From: Gordonia shandongensis DSM 45094
GTDB lineage: Bacteria; Actinomycetota; Actinomycetes; Mycobacteriales; Mycobacteriaceae
Direction of reading: 5' to 3'
NCBI RefSeq assembly: GCF_000423025.1
Contig: NZ_AUHE01000002.1
Span: 434,001 to 498,000 of the forward strand
DNA: 64,000 nt
Below, in pieces: positions 22,171-30,874 of the stretch. Position 1 is the first letter of the stretch; each line of letters opens with the position of its first letter. The translations under genes were made by a program, and so were the position numbers. A model generated the notes under the pieces. That model worked only from the letters and a program-made list of their open reading frames with translations. It ran no database searches and was not told where the DNA came from.

Positions 22171-23058
22171 TCACCACTCGACGGCTCCGATCAGGAAATC
22201 GGCGAACTTCTCGACCACGGGGGTGGTCACCGTCGTCGGCCAGACCACCGCCGCTTCTCGATACAGCCGCGCAGACGTCACCGGAACCTCCACCACTCCG
22301 GCCACGGGTTCCGGCGTCGGCGGCAGCAACGCCACCCCCAGACCGCGCTCGACCAGCTCCCGGATCGTCGCGAACTCGGTGATCTCGATTCCCACCGCGG
22401 GCACGAATCCGGCAGCGCGGCACCACCGCTCGGTCGACCGCCGCAAATCGTAACTGTCGGGGTTGGCGATGAACGTCTCATCGGCCAGGTCTGCCAGCGC
22501 CACGCCCGCGGATCCCGCCAACCGGTGCCGTTCGGGCAGGGCCACGACGATGCTCTGCGACGAGACGATCCGGTGCCGGAACCCGGCGGCCGGTGGAATG
22601 GTCACCGCCAGATCCAGGGCGCCGGCCGCCAGGTCGTCGGCCAGCTCGTCTCCGGGAGCCTGTTTCAGTTCGAGTCTCACTCGCGGATGGCGGTGGTGGA
22701 ACGCCGCGACCAGTTCCGGGATCAGCCCCGACCCCATGGTGAGCGGGAAGCCGAACCGCACGCGCCCGGTCTCGGAGTCGCCCTCGTCGGCTGCCGTGCG
22801 TACGGCTCGATCGAGATCGGCGAGCGGTTGTGCCACGTCCTGCGCGAGTCGTCGTCCCACGCTCGTGAGGCGTACCTCGCGACCGCTCTGGATCACCAGT
22901 GCCGCGTTCAGCGTTCGCTCCAAGCCGGCCAGGCGTCTACTGATCGACGACTGCGAGACCCCCAGCTCGTGAGCCGCCCGCGTCATCGACTGACCGGATG
23001 CGGCAAAGGCTCGCAGTGCACTCAGAGCAGGGGTCAGCGAAGCGGCCAATTCATCCAC
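22171..23058 (-). CDS. LysR-family transcriptional regulator
   Basis: The 295-residue protein has an N-terminal LysR helix-turn-helix (LRAFAASGQSMTRAAHELGV and SISRRLAGLERTLNAAL). A LysR substrate-binding domain follows, including VRFGFPLTMGSGLIPELVAAF and GLGVALLPPTPEPV. LysR regulators usually control a divergent gene and themselves. The divergent gene here is the mqo homolog 117 bp away, so a malate- or dicarboxylate-related effector is a reasonable guess. The start is GTG at 23058 with no obvious Shine-Dalgarno, so the transcript may be leaderless. Confidence 0.85.
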   Translation of the reverse strand: MDELAASLTPALSALRAFAASGQSMTRAAHELGVSQSSISRRLAGLERTLNAALVIQSGREVRLTSVGRRLAQDVAQPLADLDRAVRTAADEGDSETGRVRFGFPLTMGSGLIPELVAAFHHRHPRVRLELKQAPGDELADDLAAGALDLAVTIPPAAGFRHRIVSSQSIVVALPERHRLAGSAGVALADLADETFIANPDSYDLRRSTERWCRAAGFVPAVGIEITEFATIRELVERGLGVALLPPTPEPVAGVVEVPVTSARLYREAAVVWPTTVTTPVVEKFADFLIGAVEW

Positions 23059-23060
23059 TT

Positions 23061-23076
23061 ATGCATGGTATCGCAT
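23061..23076. promoter_or_regulatory. Candidate LysR-type operator between the lysR and mqo genes
   Basis: atgcatggtatcgcat is an inverted repeat ATGC-N8-GCAT three bases upstream of the regulator's start and about 100 bp from mqo. LysR sites are usually T-N11-A; this one has a spacer one base longer, so it is only a candidate. Confidence 0.35.
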
Positions 23077-23175
23077 CATCCGAGCATTGGACGGATGGGT
23101 GGCGGGCGACGAGCATCGAGAGTGTCCCGATAACGGCTCGACGCCGATGCGCCCGACCAGCGAGGAGTCCCTTCC

Positions 23176-24774
23176 ATGCCCAGATCGCACACGCAGAGAA
23201 TGCACACACGGGGAATGCACACACGGGGAATGCACACACGGCGGATCCGCCCTCGGCAGACCGTCGAAGCGGAAGCGGTCTCCGACCTCGGCCACGCGGA
23301 CGTCGTGATGATCGGCGGCGGAATCATGTCGGCGACCCTCGCTTCACTGCTCTCGACCCTCGAACCCGACTGGCGCATCGTCGTCTTGGAGGCCGCCGAC
23401 TCCGTCGCCACCGAGAGCTCGGCCGCATGGAACAACGCCGGCACCGGCCATTCGGGATACTGCGAACTCAACTACACCCCCGATGCCACCGATCCGGAAC
23501 GGGCCTGCGAGGTCGCCGAGCAGTATCTGCTCACCCGCCAGTGGTGGTCGCACCTGGCTCGCATCGGTCGGATCGATCCGCCGTCGTTCATCGACCGCAC
23601 CCCGCACCTCAGCGTCGTCTTCGGCGACGACGCCTGCGAGTGGCTGCGGACACGGTTCACGGCCATGCGATCCAGCCCGTTCTTCCGTGACGTGGAGTAC
23701 ACCGAAGATCCCGCGACGCTGACGCGTTGGGCACCCCTGCTCATGGCCGGCCGAACAGGTGATCAGCGCATCGCAGCCACCCGTCACCGCGACGGGACGG
23801 ACGTCGACTTCGGCGAACTCACTCGACAGCTGCTCCGCGGTTCGCATGCCGAGACGCGGACCGGAGTGCGGGTCGTCGGCATCCGTCGTCGCCGACGGGA
23901 TGTCGCGATCACGGCGAAGCGAGGCTCCCGGCGAGTCCGCATCACGGCCGGGCACGTCTTCATCGGCGCCGGCGGACACACCCTGCGACTGCTGCAGCGC
24001 GCACGGATCCCCGAGATCCGGCGGTACGGGGTGCTCCCCGTCGGCGCGGCCTTCCTCCGGTGCAGTTCACCGAGCGTGGTCGCCGCCCACGACGTGAAGA
24101 TCTACGGGCGAGCCGACGTCGGGGCGCCACCCATGTCGGTACCGCACCTCGACCGGCGCCGGATCGACGGGGCCGACCATCTGATGTTCGGCCCCTATGC
24201 GCTCGCCACCACACGCTTGCTGCTGGGCGGACGGCGCAGCGACTTCTTCACCACCCTGCGACCGTCCAACCTGTGGACGGTGGCCTCTGCTGTGGCGACC
24301 AACCTTCCCGTGGTCCGCTATCTGATCGGACAACTCGTCTCCTCTCCGCGCAGGCGGTTCGCCCTCCTGTCGCGATACGTCCCCTCCGCGATATCCGACG
24401 ACTGGCAGATGCGGGCGGCTGGGCTCCGCGCTCAGCTCGTCGCACCGGAACGTCGGACCGCCGGAGCACTCCGCTCCGTCGGGGTCATCCGCCAGGGCAC
24501 CGAGACGGTCGTCAGCGACGACCGGCTCGTGTCCGGGCTCCTCGGCGCGTCCCCCGGAGCGTCGACCGCCGTGCCGATCATGATCGATCTCCTGCAGCGG
24601 GCCTTCCCCGAGCGCTGGGGCGCCGGCTGGGACACGGACCTCGCGGTGCTGATCCCCGGGCCCGGCCGAGCGTCGTGGACCGTCGACGCCGTGTCCACCG
24701 TTGTGACGTCGACCGCCGAAACGCTCGGCCTCCAGCACGGGGAACCGGACACTGATCGAGATTCAGAACAATAA
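23176..24774 (+). CDS. mqo: Malate:quinone oxidoreductase (divergent member)
   Basis: Mqo is a peripheral FAD enzyme oxidising malate to oxaloacetate with transfer of electrons to quinone. The protein has the FAD motif VVMIGGGIMSATLASLL, then the family signatures ESSAAWNNAGTGHSG, CELNYTP, VGAPPMSVPHLDRR and LLGASPGASTAVPIM. The stretch after FGPYALATTRLL diverges from the usual FGPFAGWSPKF-like segment, and the arginine content is high. At 532 residues it is longer than typical, because of an N-terminal extension of about 35 residues containing the repeat MHTRG. A good AGGAG lies 8 bp before the ATG at 23176. A more typical Mqo may exist elsewhere; I cannot see. Confidence 0.82.
   Translation: MPRSHTQRMHTRGMHTRGMHTRRIRPRQTVEAEAVSDLGHADVVMIGGGIMSATLASLLSTLEPDWRIVVLEAADSVATESSAAWNNAGTGHSGYCELNYTPDATDPERACEVAEQYLLTRQWWSHLARIGRIDPPSFIDRTPHLSVVFGDDACEWLRTRFTAMRSSPFFRDVEYTEDPATLTRWAPLLMAGRTGDQRIAATRHRDGTDVDFGELTRQLLRGSHAETRTGVRVVGIRRRRRDVAITAKRGSRRVRITAGHVFIGAGGHTLRLLQRARIPEIRRYGVLPVGAAFLRCSSPSVVAAHDVKIYGRADVGAPPMSVPHLDRRRIDGADHLMFGPYALATTRLLLGGRRSDFFTTLRPSNLWTVASAVATNLPVVRYLIGQLVSSPRRRFALLSRYVPSAISDDWQMRAAGLRAQLVAPERRTAGALRSVGVIRQGTETVVSDDRLVSGLLGASPGASTAVPIMIDLLQRAFPERWGAGWDTDLAVLIPGPGRASWTVDAVSTVVTSTAETLGLQHGEPDTDRDSEQ
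23198..23242 (+). repeat. Three in-frame tandem copies of a 15 bp unit at the mqo N-terminus
   Basis: gaatgcacacacggg occurs at 23198 and 23213, and with its last base changed at 23228. Each unit encodes an MHTRG-like pentapeptide and supplies an in-frame ATG, so three internal starts exist in addition to the annotated one. Confidence 0.95.
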
Positions 24775-24988
24775 CGACAATAGCGAAGAATGGCGTTTTA
24801 CCAGTCGTCGATCAACCAGTGTGTCGACAATTCATCCACATCGCGGGAAAAGCAGGTCATGCCCATTATCAGATGGCATATCGGAGAGAATTCGACCGTC
24901 AATCCGTCGATAGCAGACGAATCCTGACGTACGGTAGGCCCCGATGTCGCCCCGAGACATCAGGACATGCACCGAGGAGGAAACACGC
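24775..24988. other. AT-richer leader upstream of the mechanosensitive-type gene
   Basis: These 214 bp are clearly lower in GC than the surroundings and carry no convincing open frame. They include an imperfect inverted repeat around 24858-24880 (ATGCCCAT...ATGGCAT) and a possible -10 TACGGT near 24931. The region presumably carries the promoter and leader of the following gene. Confidence 0.45.
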
Positions 24989-26083
24989 ATGGTTACCACG
25001 GTCGCGATCGATTACGGCGCCGGCCTCTCCGACGCCTGGTCGTCGATCGCCAATTTCGTCCCCAAGCTGGTCGCTTTCCTCGTGATCCTGCTTATTGGAT
25101 GGATCGTCGCGAAGGTTCTCGCGAAGCTTGTCACGACCATTCTCAATAAGCTCGGATTCGAGCGACTGGCACAGCGCAGCGGCCTATCCGAAATGCTTGC
25201 GCGCAGCCAATACGACGCCAGTTCCCTGCTGGCGAAGATCGTCTACTACGCGATCCTCCTGGTGACACTGCAACTCGCGATCGGCGTGTTCGGCCCCAAT
25301 CCGGTCAGCGATCTGTTGACCAGGTTCGTCGCTTGGCTGCCGAAGCTCTTCATCGCGATCCTGATCATCGTGATCGCCGCCGCGATCGCACAGGCCGTCC
25401 GCGACATCGTCCGGGGCGCGCTCGGCAGCGCATCGTACGGCCCCCTGTTGGGCACTGCGGTCGCCGCCTTCATCTGGGGCGCAGGCATCATCGCGGCGCT
25501 CAACCAGATCGGTGTGGCCACCGCAGTCACCACACCGGTTCTCATCGCGGTCCTCGCGACACTCGGCGGCGTGATCGTCGTCGGCGTCGGCGGCGGCCTC
25601 ATCCGCCCCATGCAGCAGCGGTGGGAGACCGCGCTCACGCGGGTCGCCGAGGAGATTCCCGCCCGGCGTGCCGAGCACGAGCAGCAGGCCGCCCAGCGTC
25701 GGGAGCAGGATCGCTCACAGGCACGCGCCTACGCGGACCCCGGGTACCGGGCAGCCGAATACTCGGCACCCGAATACCAGGCACCCGAATACCAGGCACC
25801 CGGTCAGCAGATGGGAACCGACTACACCCAGCAGATTCCCGTACCACCGACCCAACCCCAGAGCTCGCAGCCGCACCCGCATGCGCAGCCTCTGCACGGC
25901 GACCAGCCGTACGGGGAACAGCGACCGTACGGGGAGCAGGGACCATACGGGGAGCAGGGACAGCATCGGGATCAGGGTGCGTTCGGCACCGGACCGGGAT
26001 ACCCCGATCAGCCGTACCGGTACGCGCCTCCGCAGGATCCCCAGCGGCAGCAGTACCCGCCGCAGCAGGAACCGCCGCGCTGA
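24989..26083 (+). CDS. Mechanosensitive-ion-channel-like membrane protein with conserved TM helices (CmpX type)
   Basis: The ATG at 24989 follows GGAGGAAA and gives 364 residues. About five membrane spans are visible: LVAFLVILLIGWIVAKVL, IVYYAILLVTLQLAIGVFG, FIAILIIVIAAAIAQAV, a glycine-rich AAFIWGAGIIAAL and LIAVLATLGGVIVVGVGGG. They follow the 'conserved TM helix' repeat pattern of small mechanosensitive-type proteins. A cytoplasmic tail of about 140 residues is hydrophilic and rich in Pro, Gln, Tyr and Glu, with tandem repeats APEYQ and PYGEQ. No MscS beta domain is evident. A role in osmotic or envelope stress is inferred from family only. Confidence 0.75.
   Translation: MVTTVAIDYGAGLSDAWSSIANFVPKLVAFLVILLIGWIVAKVLAKLVTTILNKLGFERLAQRSGLSEMLARSQYDASSLLAKIVYYAILLVTLQLAIGVFGPNPVSDLLTRFVAWLPKLFIAILIIVIAAAIAQAVRDIVRGALGSASYGPLLGTAVAAFIWGAGIIAALNQIGVATAVTTPVLIAVLATLGGVIVVGVGGGLIRPMQQRWETALTRVAEEIPARRAEHEQQAAQRREQDRSQARAYADPGYRAAEYSAPEYQAPEYQAPGQQMGTDYTQQIPVPPTQPQSSQPHPHAQPLHGDQPYGEQRPYGEQGPYGEQGQHRDQGAFGTGPGYPDQPYRYAPPQDPQRQQYPPQQEPPR
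25751..25960 (+). repeat. Two sets of in-frame tandem repeats in the membrane-protein tail
   Basis: Set one is a 15 bp unit gcacccgaataccag in four copies, two of them exact (25751-25810). Set two is an 18 bp unit ccgtacggggagcaggga in three near-identical copies (25907-25960). Both keep the reading frame and encode Pro/Tyr/Glu/Gln-rich repeats. Confidence 0.93.
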
Positions 26084-26102
26084 ACCGATCACACGGCTGA
26101 CG

Positions 26103-26148
26103 CGATCCGGCCCGCCACCGACCTTCCGGTCGCCGGCGGGCCGGATCG
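26103..26148. terminator. Bidirectional terminator hairpin between convergent genes
   Basis: Perfect 14 bp arms (cgatccggcccgcc and complement) enclose an 18-base loop. It lies between the stop of the membrane-protein gene and the gcvP stop on the opposite strand, so it can serve both. Confidence 0.75.
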
Positions 26149-26204
26149 TCGTGCTGGGACTCGTCGTGCTGCGATCTTCGTGCTGGGATCGGGGCTGCGG
26201 TCGA

Positions 26205-29123
26205 CTACTCGCTGAAGGCCTCGATCGGCGGGCAACTGCACACCAGGTTGCGATCGCCGAACGCACCGTCGATACGACGGACCGGCGGCCACACCTTGGC
26301 GCGCGCTCCCGACGACGGCAGTCCGTTCGGGAACACCGCGGTCGTCCGGTCGTATCCGTGGTTCCACTCTCCTACGAGGCACTCAGCCGTGTGCGGTGCG
26401 CCCGCGAGCGGATTGTCGTCCACGGTCCAGGTGCCGTCGGCCACGGCGTCGATCTCGGCACGGATCGAGATCATGGCGTCGATGAAGGCGTCCAGCTCCG
26501 CGAGGTTCTCGCTCTCGGTGGGCTCGACCATGAGCGTTCCCGCCACCGGAAAGCTCATCGTCGGCGCGTGGAAGCCGTAATCCGCCAGCCGTTTGGCCAC
26601 GTCGTCCACGCTCACGCCACTGCGCTTGGTGAGTTCGCGGAGGTCGAGGATGCACTCGTGCGCCACCCAGCCGTCGGCACCGGTGTACAGCACGGGGAAG
26701 TACGCGTCGAGCCGTCGTGCGATGTAGTTCGCCGAGGCGATCGCGGTGAGTGTCGCGCGACGCAGTCCGTAAGCGCCCATCATGGCGATGTACGCGTAGG
26801 TGATCGGCAGAATCGACGCGGATCCGTACGGGGCCGCCGAGATCGTGATCCCCGTCTGCGGCAGTTCCGTCGCCAGGGGTCCGCTCGGCAGGAACTCGGC
26901 CAGGTGTTCGCGCACCGCGACCGGACCGACGCCGGGTCCGCCGCCGCCGTGCGGAATGCAGAACGTCTTGTGCAGGTTCAGATGCGACACATCGCCGCCG
27001 AACCGTCCGGGCCGTGCGAGCCCGACGAGTGCGTTGAGGTTCGCGCCGTCGACGTACACCTGGCCGCCTGCCTCGTGGACCGCGTCGCAGATGTCGGTGA
27101 TCTCGTGTTCGAAGACGCCGTGGGTCGACGGATAGGTGATCATGATCGCGGCGAGTTCCCCGCGGTGCTTCTCGATCTTCGACCGCAGATCGTCGAGGTC
27201 GACGTCGCCGGTGTCGCGACTGGCGACGACCACCACCCGCAGACCGGCCATGACGGCCGACGCGGCATTGGTGCCGTGCGCACTCGACGGGATCAGGCAG
27301 ACGTCGCGGGCCTCGTCACCGCGCGCCAGGTGGTAGCGGCGGATCGCGAGCAGTCCCGCGTACTCACCCTGAGATCCGGCATTCGGCTGCAGGCTCACCC
27401 GGTCGTATCCGGTCACGGCGACCAGCCACTGCTCCAACTGGCCGATGAGCTCCCGGATTCCGACGCTGTCGGACAGGGGGGCGAACGGGTGCAGGCCGCC
27501 GATCTCCGGCCACGTGATCGGCTCCATCTCGGTGGTCGCGTTGAGCTTCATCGTGCACGAGCCGAGCGGGATCATGCTTCGGTCGAGGGCGATGTCCTTG
27601 TCCGACAGCATCCGCAGGTAGCGCAGCATCGCCGTCTCGGTCCGGTAGAGATGGAAGGCCGGGTGCGTCAGGTAGTCGCTGGTGCGGTCCGCGATGGGAG
27701 CGGAGAACTGCGTCGCGCCCTCCCTCGGCCCGGCAGCGGCTACGTCGAAGGCGTCGAGCACACCTGCGATGTCGGCGTCGACGGTGGTCTCGTCGCATGC
27801 GATTCCGACATGATCTGCGTCGACGAGCCGGAGGTTGATGTTGTGACGGGACTTCGCCGCATCGACGATCTGTTCCGCACGCCCTTCGACGCGAACCAGG
27901 ACGGTGTCGAAGAAGCGCGCATGGACGACGGTGTGACCGGCGCCGGTGAGTGCGTCCGCCAGGCCCGCCGCGTGGTCGTGGACGCGTTCGGCGATGGCCT
28001 TGAGGCCAGCGGGACCGTGGTACGACGCGTACATCGCCGCGATCACCGCCAACAGCACCTGGGCGGTGCAGATGTTGCTCGTGGCCTTCTCCCGCCGAAT
28101 GTGCTGTTCGCGGGTCTGCAATGCGAGACGGTAGGCCGTCGCGCCGTCGGCGTCCTTCGACACCCCGACGAGCCGCCCCGGAAGCTGACGCGTGCGCTTG
28201 GTGTGGACGGCCAGGTATCCGGCGTGCGGTCCGCCGAAGCCCATCGGCACACCGAAGCGCTGGGTCGTACCGAAGCACGCGTCTGCGCCCTGATCGCCCG
28301 GAGGCGTGATCAGCGTCGCGGCCAGCAGGTCCACGCCGGCGGCGATCAGCGCACCCCGTCCGTGCGCGGCCTCGATCACCGGCGCCAGGTCGGTGATCCG
28401 CCCCGACGCGCCGGGCACCTGGACGATGACGCCGAAGAACTCGCCGTCCGGGAGTCCGGCATCCGGTCGGGCGGGGTCGAGCTCGGCCTCGACCACCTCG
28501 ATGCCCAGTGGGAAGGCGCGGGTGTCGATGACGGCTCTGGTCTGCGGGAACAGATCGACGTCGACGACCAGGACGTTGGACTTCGATTTGCCGGCGCGCC
28601 GCATCAGGGTCATCGCCTCGGCGGCGGCGGTGGCCTCATCGAGCATCGACGCGTTGGCGACCTCCATGCCCGTGAGGTCCGCGACCATGGTCTGGAAGTT
28701 CAGCAGGGCCTCGAGTCGCCCCTGGCTGATCTCCGGCTGGTACGGCGTGTAGGCCGTGTACCACGCCGGGTTCTCGAGGATGTTGCGCTTGATGACGCCG
28801 GGCACGTGCGTGTCGTAGTAGCCCAGGCCGATCATCGATCGCGCCACGACATTCTGGTCGGCGAGTGCACGCATGGCCGCGAGGGCCTCGTTCTCCGTGA
28901 GCGGAGCGGGCAGTTCGTCGAGGCCCGGCGCCAGACCGTCCGCGTTCCGACTGTCGGCGATGCTCGCAGGAACGACGGCGGCGGCGAGGTCATCGAGGGA
29001 CGCGACGCCGAGCGCGTCGAGGATGCGTGTCAGCTCGGCATCGTCCGGGCCGATGTGGCGGCCCGAGAACTCGGAGGACACGGCCGATTCCGAGGAGGCG
29101 GGGAGCGAGGATGGGGTCGTCAC
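26205..29123 (-). CDS. gcvP: Glycine dehydrogenase (decarboxylating), P-protein
   Basis: GcvP is the PLP-dependent decarboxylase of the glycine cleavage system, working with the lipoyl carrier GcvH encoded in the same block. The 972 residues span both halves of the fused P-protein. The N-terminus has [17 protein letters not shown], and the PLP lysine is in [16 protein letters not shown] near residue 719. [12 protein letters not shown] is also present. The start is a GTG with AAGGTG upstream. The transcript begins with a tandem glycine riboswitch, so expression should rise with glycine. The T-protein gene is not in the window. Confidence 0.97.
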   Translation of the reverse strand: MTTPSSLPASSESAVSSEFSGRHIGPDDAELTRILDALGVASLDDLAAAVVPASIADSRNADGLAPGLDELPAPLTENEALAAMRALADQNVVARSMIGLGYYDTHVPGVIKRNILENPAWYTAYTPYQPEISQGRLEALLNFQTMVADLTGMEVANASMLDEATAAAEAMTLMRRAGKSKSNVLVVDVDLFPQTRAVIDTRAFPLGIEVVEAELDPARPDAGLPDGEFFGVIVQVPGASGRITDLAPVIEAAHGRGALIAAGVDLLAATLITPPGDQGADACFGTTQRFGVPMGFGGPHAGYLAVHTKRTRQLPGRLVGVSKDADGATAYRLALQTREQHIRREKATSNICTAQVLLAVIAAMYASYHGPAGLKAIAERVHDHAAGLADALTGAGHTVVHARFFDTVLVRVEGRAEQIVDAAKSRHNINLRLVDADHVGIACDETTVDADIAGVLDAFDVAAAGPREGATQFSAPIADRTSDYLTHPAFHLYRTETAMLRYLRMLSDKDIALDRSMIPLGSCTMKLNATTEMEPITWPEIGGLHPFAPLSDSVGIRELIGQLEQWLVAVTGYDRVSLQPNAGSQGEYAGLLAIRRYHLARGDEARDVCLIPSSAHGTNAASAVMAGLRVVVVASRDTGDVDLDDLRSKIEKHRGELAAIMITYPSTHGVFEHEITDICDAVHEAGGQVYVDGANLNALVGLARPGRFGGDVSHLNLHKTFCIPHGGGGPGVGPVAVREHLAEFLPSGPLATELPQTGITISAAPYGSASILPITYAYIAMMGAYGLRRATLTAIASANYIARRLDAYFPVLYTGADGWVAHECILDLRELTKRSGVSVDDVAKRLADYGFHAPTMSFPVAGTLMVEPTESENLAELDAFIDAMISIRAEIDAVADGTWTVDDNPLAGAPHTAECLVGEWNHGYDRTTAVFPNGLPSSGARAKVWPPVRRIDGAFGDRNLVCSCPPIEAFSE

Positions 29124-29144
29124 GAAGGCACCTTGTTCTTCTCG

Positions 29145-29163
29145 GTCCGGTCCATCACCGGAC
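29145..29163 (-). other. Hairpin between glycine riboswitch and gcvP start
   Basis: Perfect 7 bp arms (gtccggt / accggac) with a five-base loop lie between the second aptamer and the gcvP Shine-Dalgarno, about 10 bases before the latter. It is a candidate part of the riboswitch expression platform; no long T-tract follows, so translational or Rho-linked control is as likely as intrinsic termination. Confidence 0.5.
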
Positions 29164-29184
29164 TGGGCCCTCCCCCTCTGTCAT

Positions 29185-29388
29185 GTCACGCGCTGTCGCG
29201 GACGCCTGAGAGATTCGACGGCGGCGTGGCCACCGTCTTTCACCGTGGGCGGACGGGGTGTCGATCCCCGTCTCTTTCCAGAGACGTCGTCAGCAGCCAC
29301 GGTCCTGGGTGCCTGAGAGTTTGACGGAGAGGTGTTGCTCCTTCGGCGGTCCGCCGATTCCTCGGTGGACGCTCTCCCGCAGCGTAGC
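29185..29388 (-). ncRNA. Tandem glycine riboswitch upstream of gcvP
   Basis: Read on the minus strand, the leader has two gcvT-type aptamers. The first starts with CGGGAGAGC, continues with GCCGAAGGAGCAA and closes with CTCTCAGGC. The second starts with CTCTGGAAAGAGAC, has ACGGTGAAAGACGGTGG and closes with ATCTCTCAGGCGTC. These are the conserved P1/P3 and purine-rich core elements of glycine aptamers. The pair lies about 60 bases before the gcvP start. Known glycine riboswitches turn on glycine cleavage when glycine is abundant. Exact ends are approximate. Confidence 0.93.
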
Positions 29389-29414
29389 GACGCACCGACA
29401 GGCTACCAACTCGG

Positions 29415-30044
29415 TCAGCCGGTGCGGCGCGTGCGGTTCTTGCGGCGAGCCGCCAGCTCGTCTTCGGGAGCCGCCTCGCTGATGCCGCCGTCGGCGCGCT
29501 CGCCCGGGAAGTCGGCGATGGTGCCGGTCAGTTCGCGCATCGCCCCCGAGACCGCGATCCCGAAGACGCCCTGTCCACCCTGCAGGAGATCGACGACCTC
29601 CTCGGCCGATGTGCACTCGTACACCGTCGTTCCGTCCGAGAACAGGGTGATGCGTGCCAGGTCCTCGACACCCCGCTGCCGCAGGTGATCGACCGCCACA
29701 CGAATGTTCTGCAGTGAGATCCCGGTGTCCAGGAGTCGTTTGACGATCTTGAGGACCAGGATGTCCTTGAACGAGTAGAGACGCTGGCTGCCCGATCCCG
29801 CTGCGCCGCGAATCGATGGGACCACCAGCGAGGTCCGCGCCCAGTAGTCGAGCTGCCGGTAGGTGATCCCCGCGATCTGGCATGCGCTCGGCACCCGGTA
29901 GCCGACGAGGTCGTCCGGAACGGTGTCGTTCGGGAACAGCCCCGGCGCGATGTCGTCGAGCCCGCCTTGCACAGGTCCAGCAGTGACCGGCTGCGCTTCG
30001 GACGGGGTGACGCCCGGCTGCAGGTCTGACGGTTGATCGCCCAC
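29415..30044 (-). CDS. MerR-family regulator (Rv1830/ResR-McdR type)
   Basis: The product of about 209 residues has a MerR winged helix-turn-helix, GYRVPSACQIAGITYRQLDYWARTSLVVPSIRG, here split as GYRVPSACQIAGIT and YRQLDYWARTSL. A dimerisation helix (LVLKIVKRLLDTGISLQNI) follows, then a C-terminal domain with TTVYECTSAEEVVDLLQ. Its ortholog in M. tuberculosis is linked to growth and cell-division control. I prefer the GTG at 30044, preceded by AGGGAG, over the ATG 26 codons upstream. A 21 bp palindrome of MerR type lies 150 bp upstream. It sits in the conserved gcvH-garA-ftsR-DUF151-MerR-gcvP block. Confidence 0.88.
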   Translation of the reverse strand: MGDQPSDLQPGVTPSEAQPVTAGPVQGGLDDIAPGLFPNDTVPDDLVGYRVPSACQIAGITYRQLDYWARTSLVVPSIRGAAGSGSQRLYSFKDILVLKIVKRLLDTGISLQNIRVAVDHLRQRGVEDLARITLFSDGTTVYECTSAEEVVDLLQGGQGVFGIAVSGAMRELTGTIADFPGERADGGISEAAPEDELAARRKNRTRRTG

Positions 30045-30193
30045 GGTAGCTCCCTTACACGATTTCTGGGCCGGTGGATCCTCTTCGAGGGTACTCCCGA
30101 CCGCTGACACTGTGTTGGCCATCGCTGAGAGCGACGACCACTGGGAAAGAAACTATGGACTCCGGTGCCGGCAATCAACGCGACGCGCGGTAA

Positions 30194-30214
30194 ACCTCAA
30201 CCTAAAGTTCAGGT
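30194..30214 (-). promoter_or_regulatory. MerR-type operator/promoter candidate upstream of the MerR gene
   Basis: acctcaacctaaagttcaggt (20+1 bases; arms ACCTnAAC and GTTnAGGT) is an imperfect palindrome resembling SoxR/MerR sites. On the minus strand it is flanked by TCTACA and TTTACC separated by 19 bp, the long spacer characteristic of MerR-activated promoters. The rest of the 246 bp gap (30045-30290) shows no gene. Confidence 0.55.
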
Positions 30215-30290
30215 GTAGACGAACGGTGACGCAGTGGAGATGCATTCGTTATGCACGCCCCCGGCCCGTCCCGTTGACGGAACGCCTCGC

Positions 30291-30797
30291 CTACCCCTCG
30301 GGGCCCAGGAAGTCCTCGGGCGACACCTGATCGAGGAACTCGCGGAAGGCCTCGACCTCCTCGTCCCCGCCGACTTCACCGCCGACACCGGTGTCCGGCT
30401 CCTCTTCGGGCATCAACAGCCCGGCGTCATCGAGAACGTCGTCCACCGCGATGATCGAGGCCGCACAGCGCATCGCGACCGCGATCGCGTCGGACGGGCG
30501 CGCCTCGACGACCACGTCGTCGTCGAAGACCATCTCGGCGTAGAACGTCCCCTCCGTCATGTCGACGATCCGCACCTCGCGCAGGGTACGCCCGAACGCC
30601 TCGACGGTGTTCACGAGCAGATCGTGTGTCAACGGTCGAGGCGGTTCGATTCCGCGCTGCTGCAATGCGATCGACGCCGCCTCGCTCTGACCGATCCAGA
30701 TCGGGAGATAACGCAGGCCGTCGACTTCGCGGAGCAGCAGGACGGGCTGATTCTGCGGCGGTTCCACGCGGATCCCCACCACGCGCATCTCACCCAT
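30291..30797 (-). CDS. Bifunctional nuclease family protein (DUF151)
   Basis: The 168-residue protein begins MGEMRVVGIRVEPPQNQPVL and carries the DUF151 core LPIWIGQSEAASIALQ, followed by FYAEMVFDDDVVVEARPSDAIAVA. Plant and some bacterial members show DNase/RNase activity, hence the name; the bacterial role is not settled. The acidic C-terminal tail is likely disordered. It lies between ftsR and the second MerR gene, as Rv1829 does in M. tuberculosis, and is probably co-transcribed with ftsR. Confidence 0.9.
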   Translation of the reverse strand: MGEMRVVGIRVEPPQNQPVLLLREVDGLRYLPIWIGQSEAASIALQQRGIEPPRPLTHDLLVNTVEAFGRTLREVRIVDMTEGTFYAEMVFDDDVVVEARPSDAIAVAMRCAASIIAVDDVLDDAGLLMPEEEPDTGVGGEVGGDEEVEAFREFLDQVSPEDFLGPEG

Positions 30798-30874
30798 CGA
30801 CTCGCCTCCTCGGTCTCACCCCGCCCGGTCGCGCCGACACGTCGGGTCGTCTAGTTCAGGTTACGCTCGGACAC

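Noticed and set aside
24829-24840. DnaA-box-like tcatccaca in the AT-richer gap
   Set aside because: A single 8/9 match without other boxes or replication genes; expected by chance.
25668-29324. 1218-codon open frame on the plus strand opposite gcvP
   Set aside because: It is the antisense shadow of gcvP in high-GC DNA: low-complexity Arg/His/Gly protein with no motif, and gcvP on the other strand is certain.
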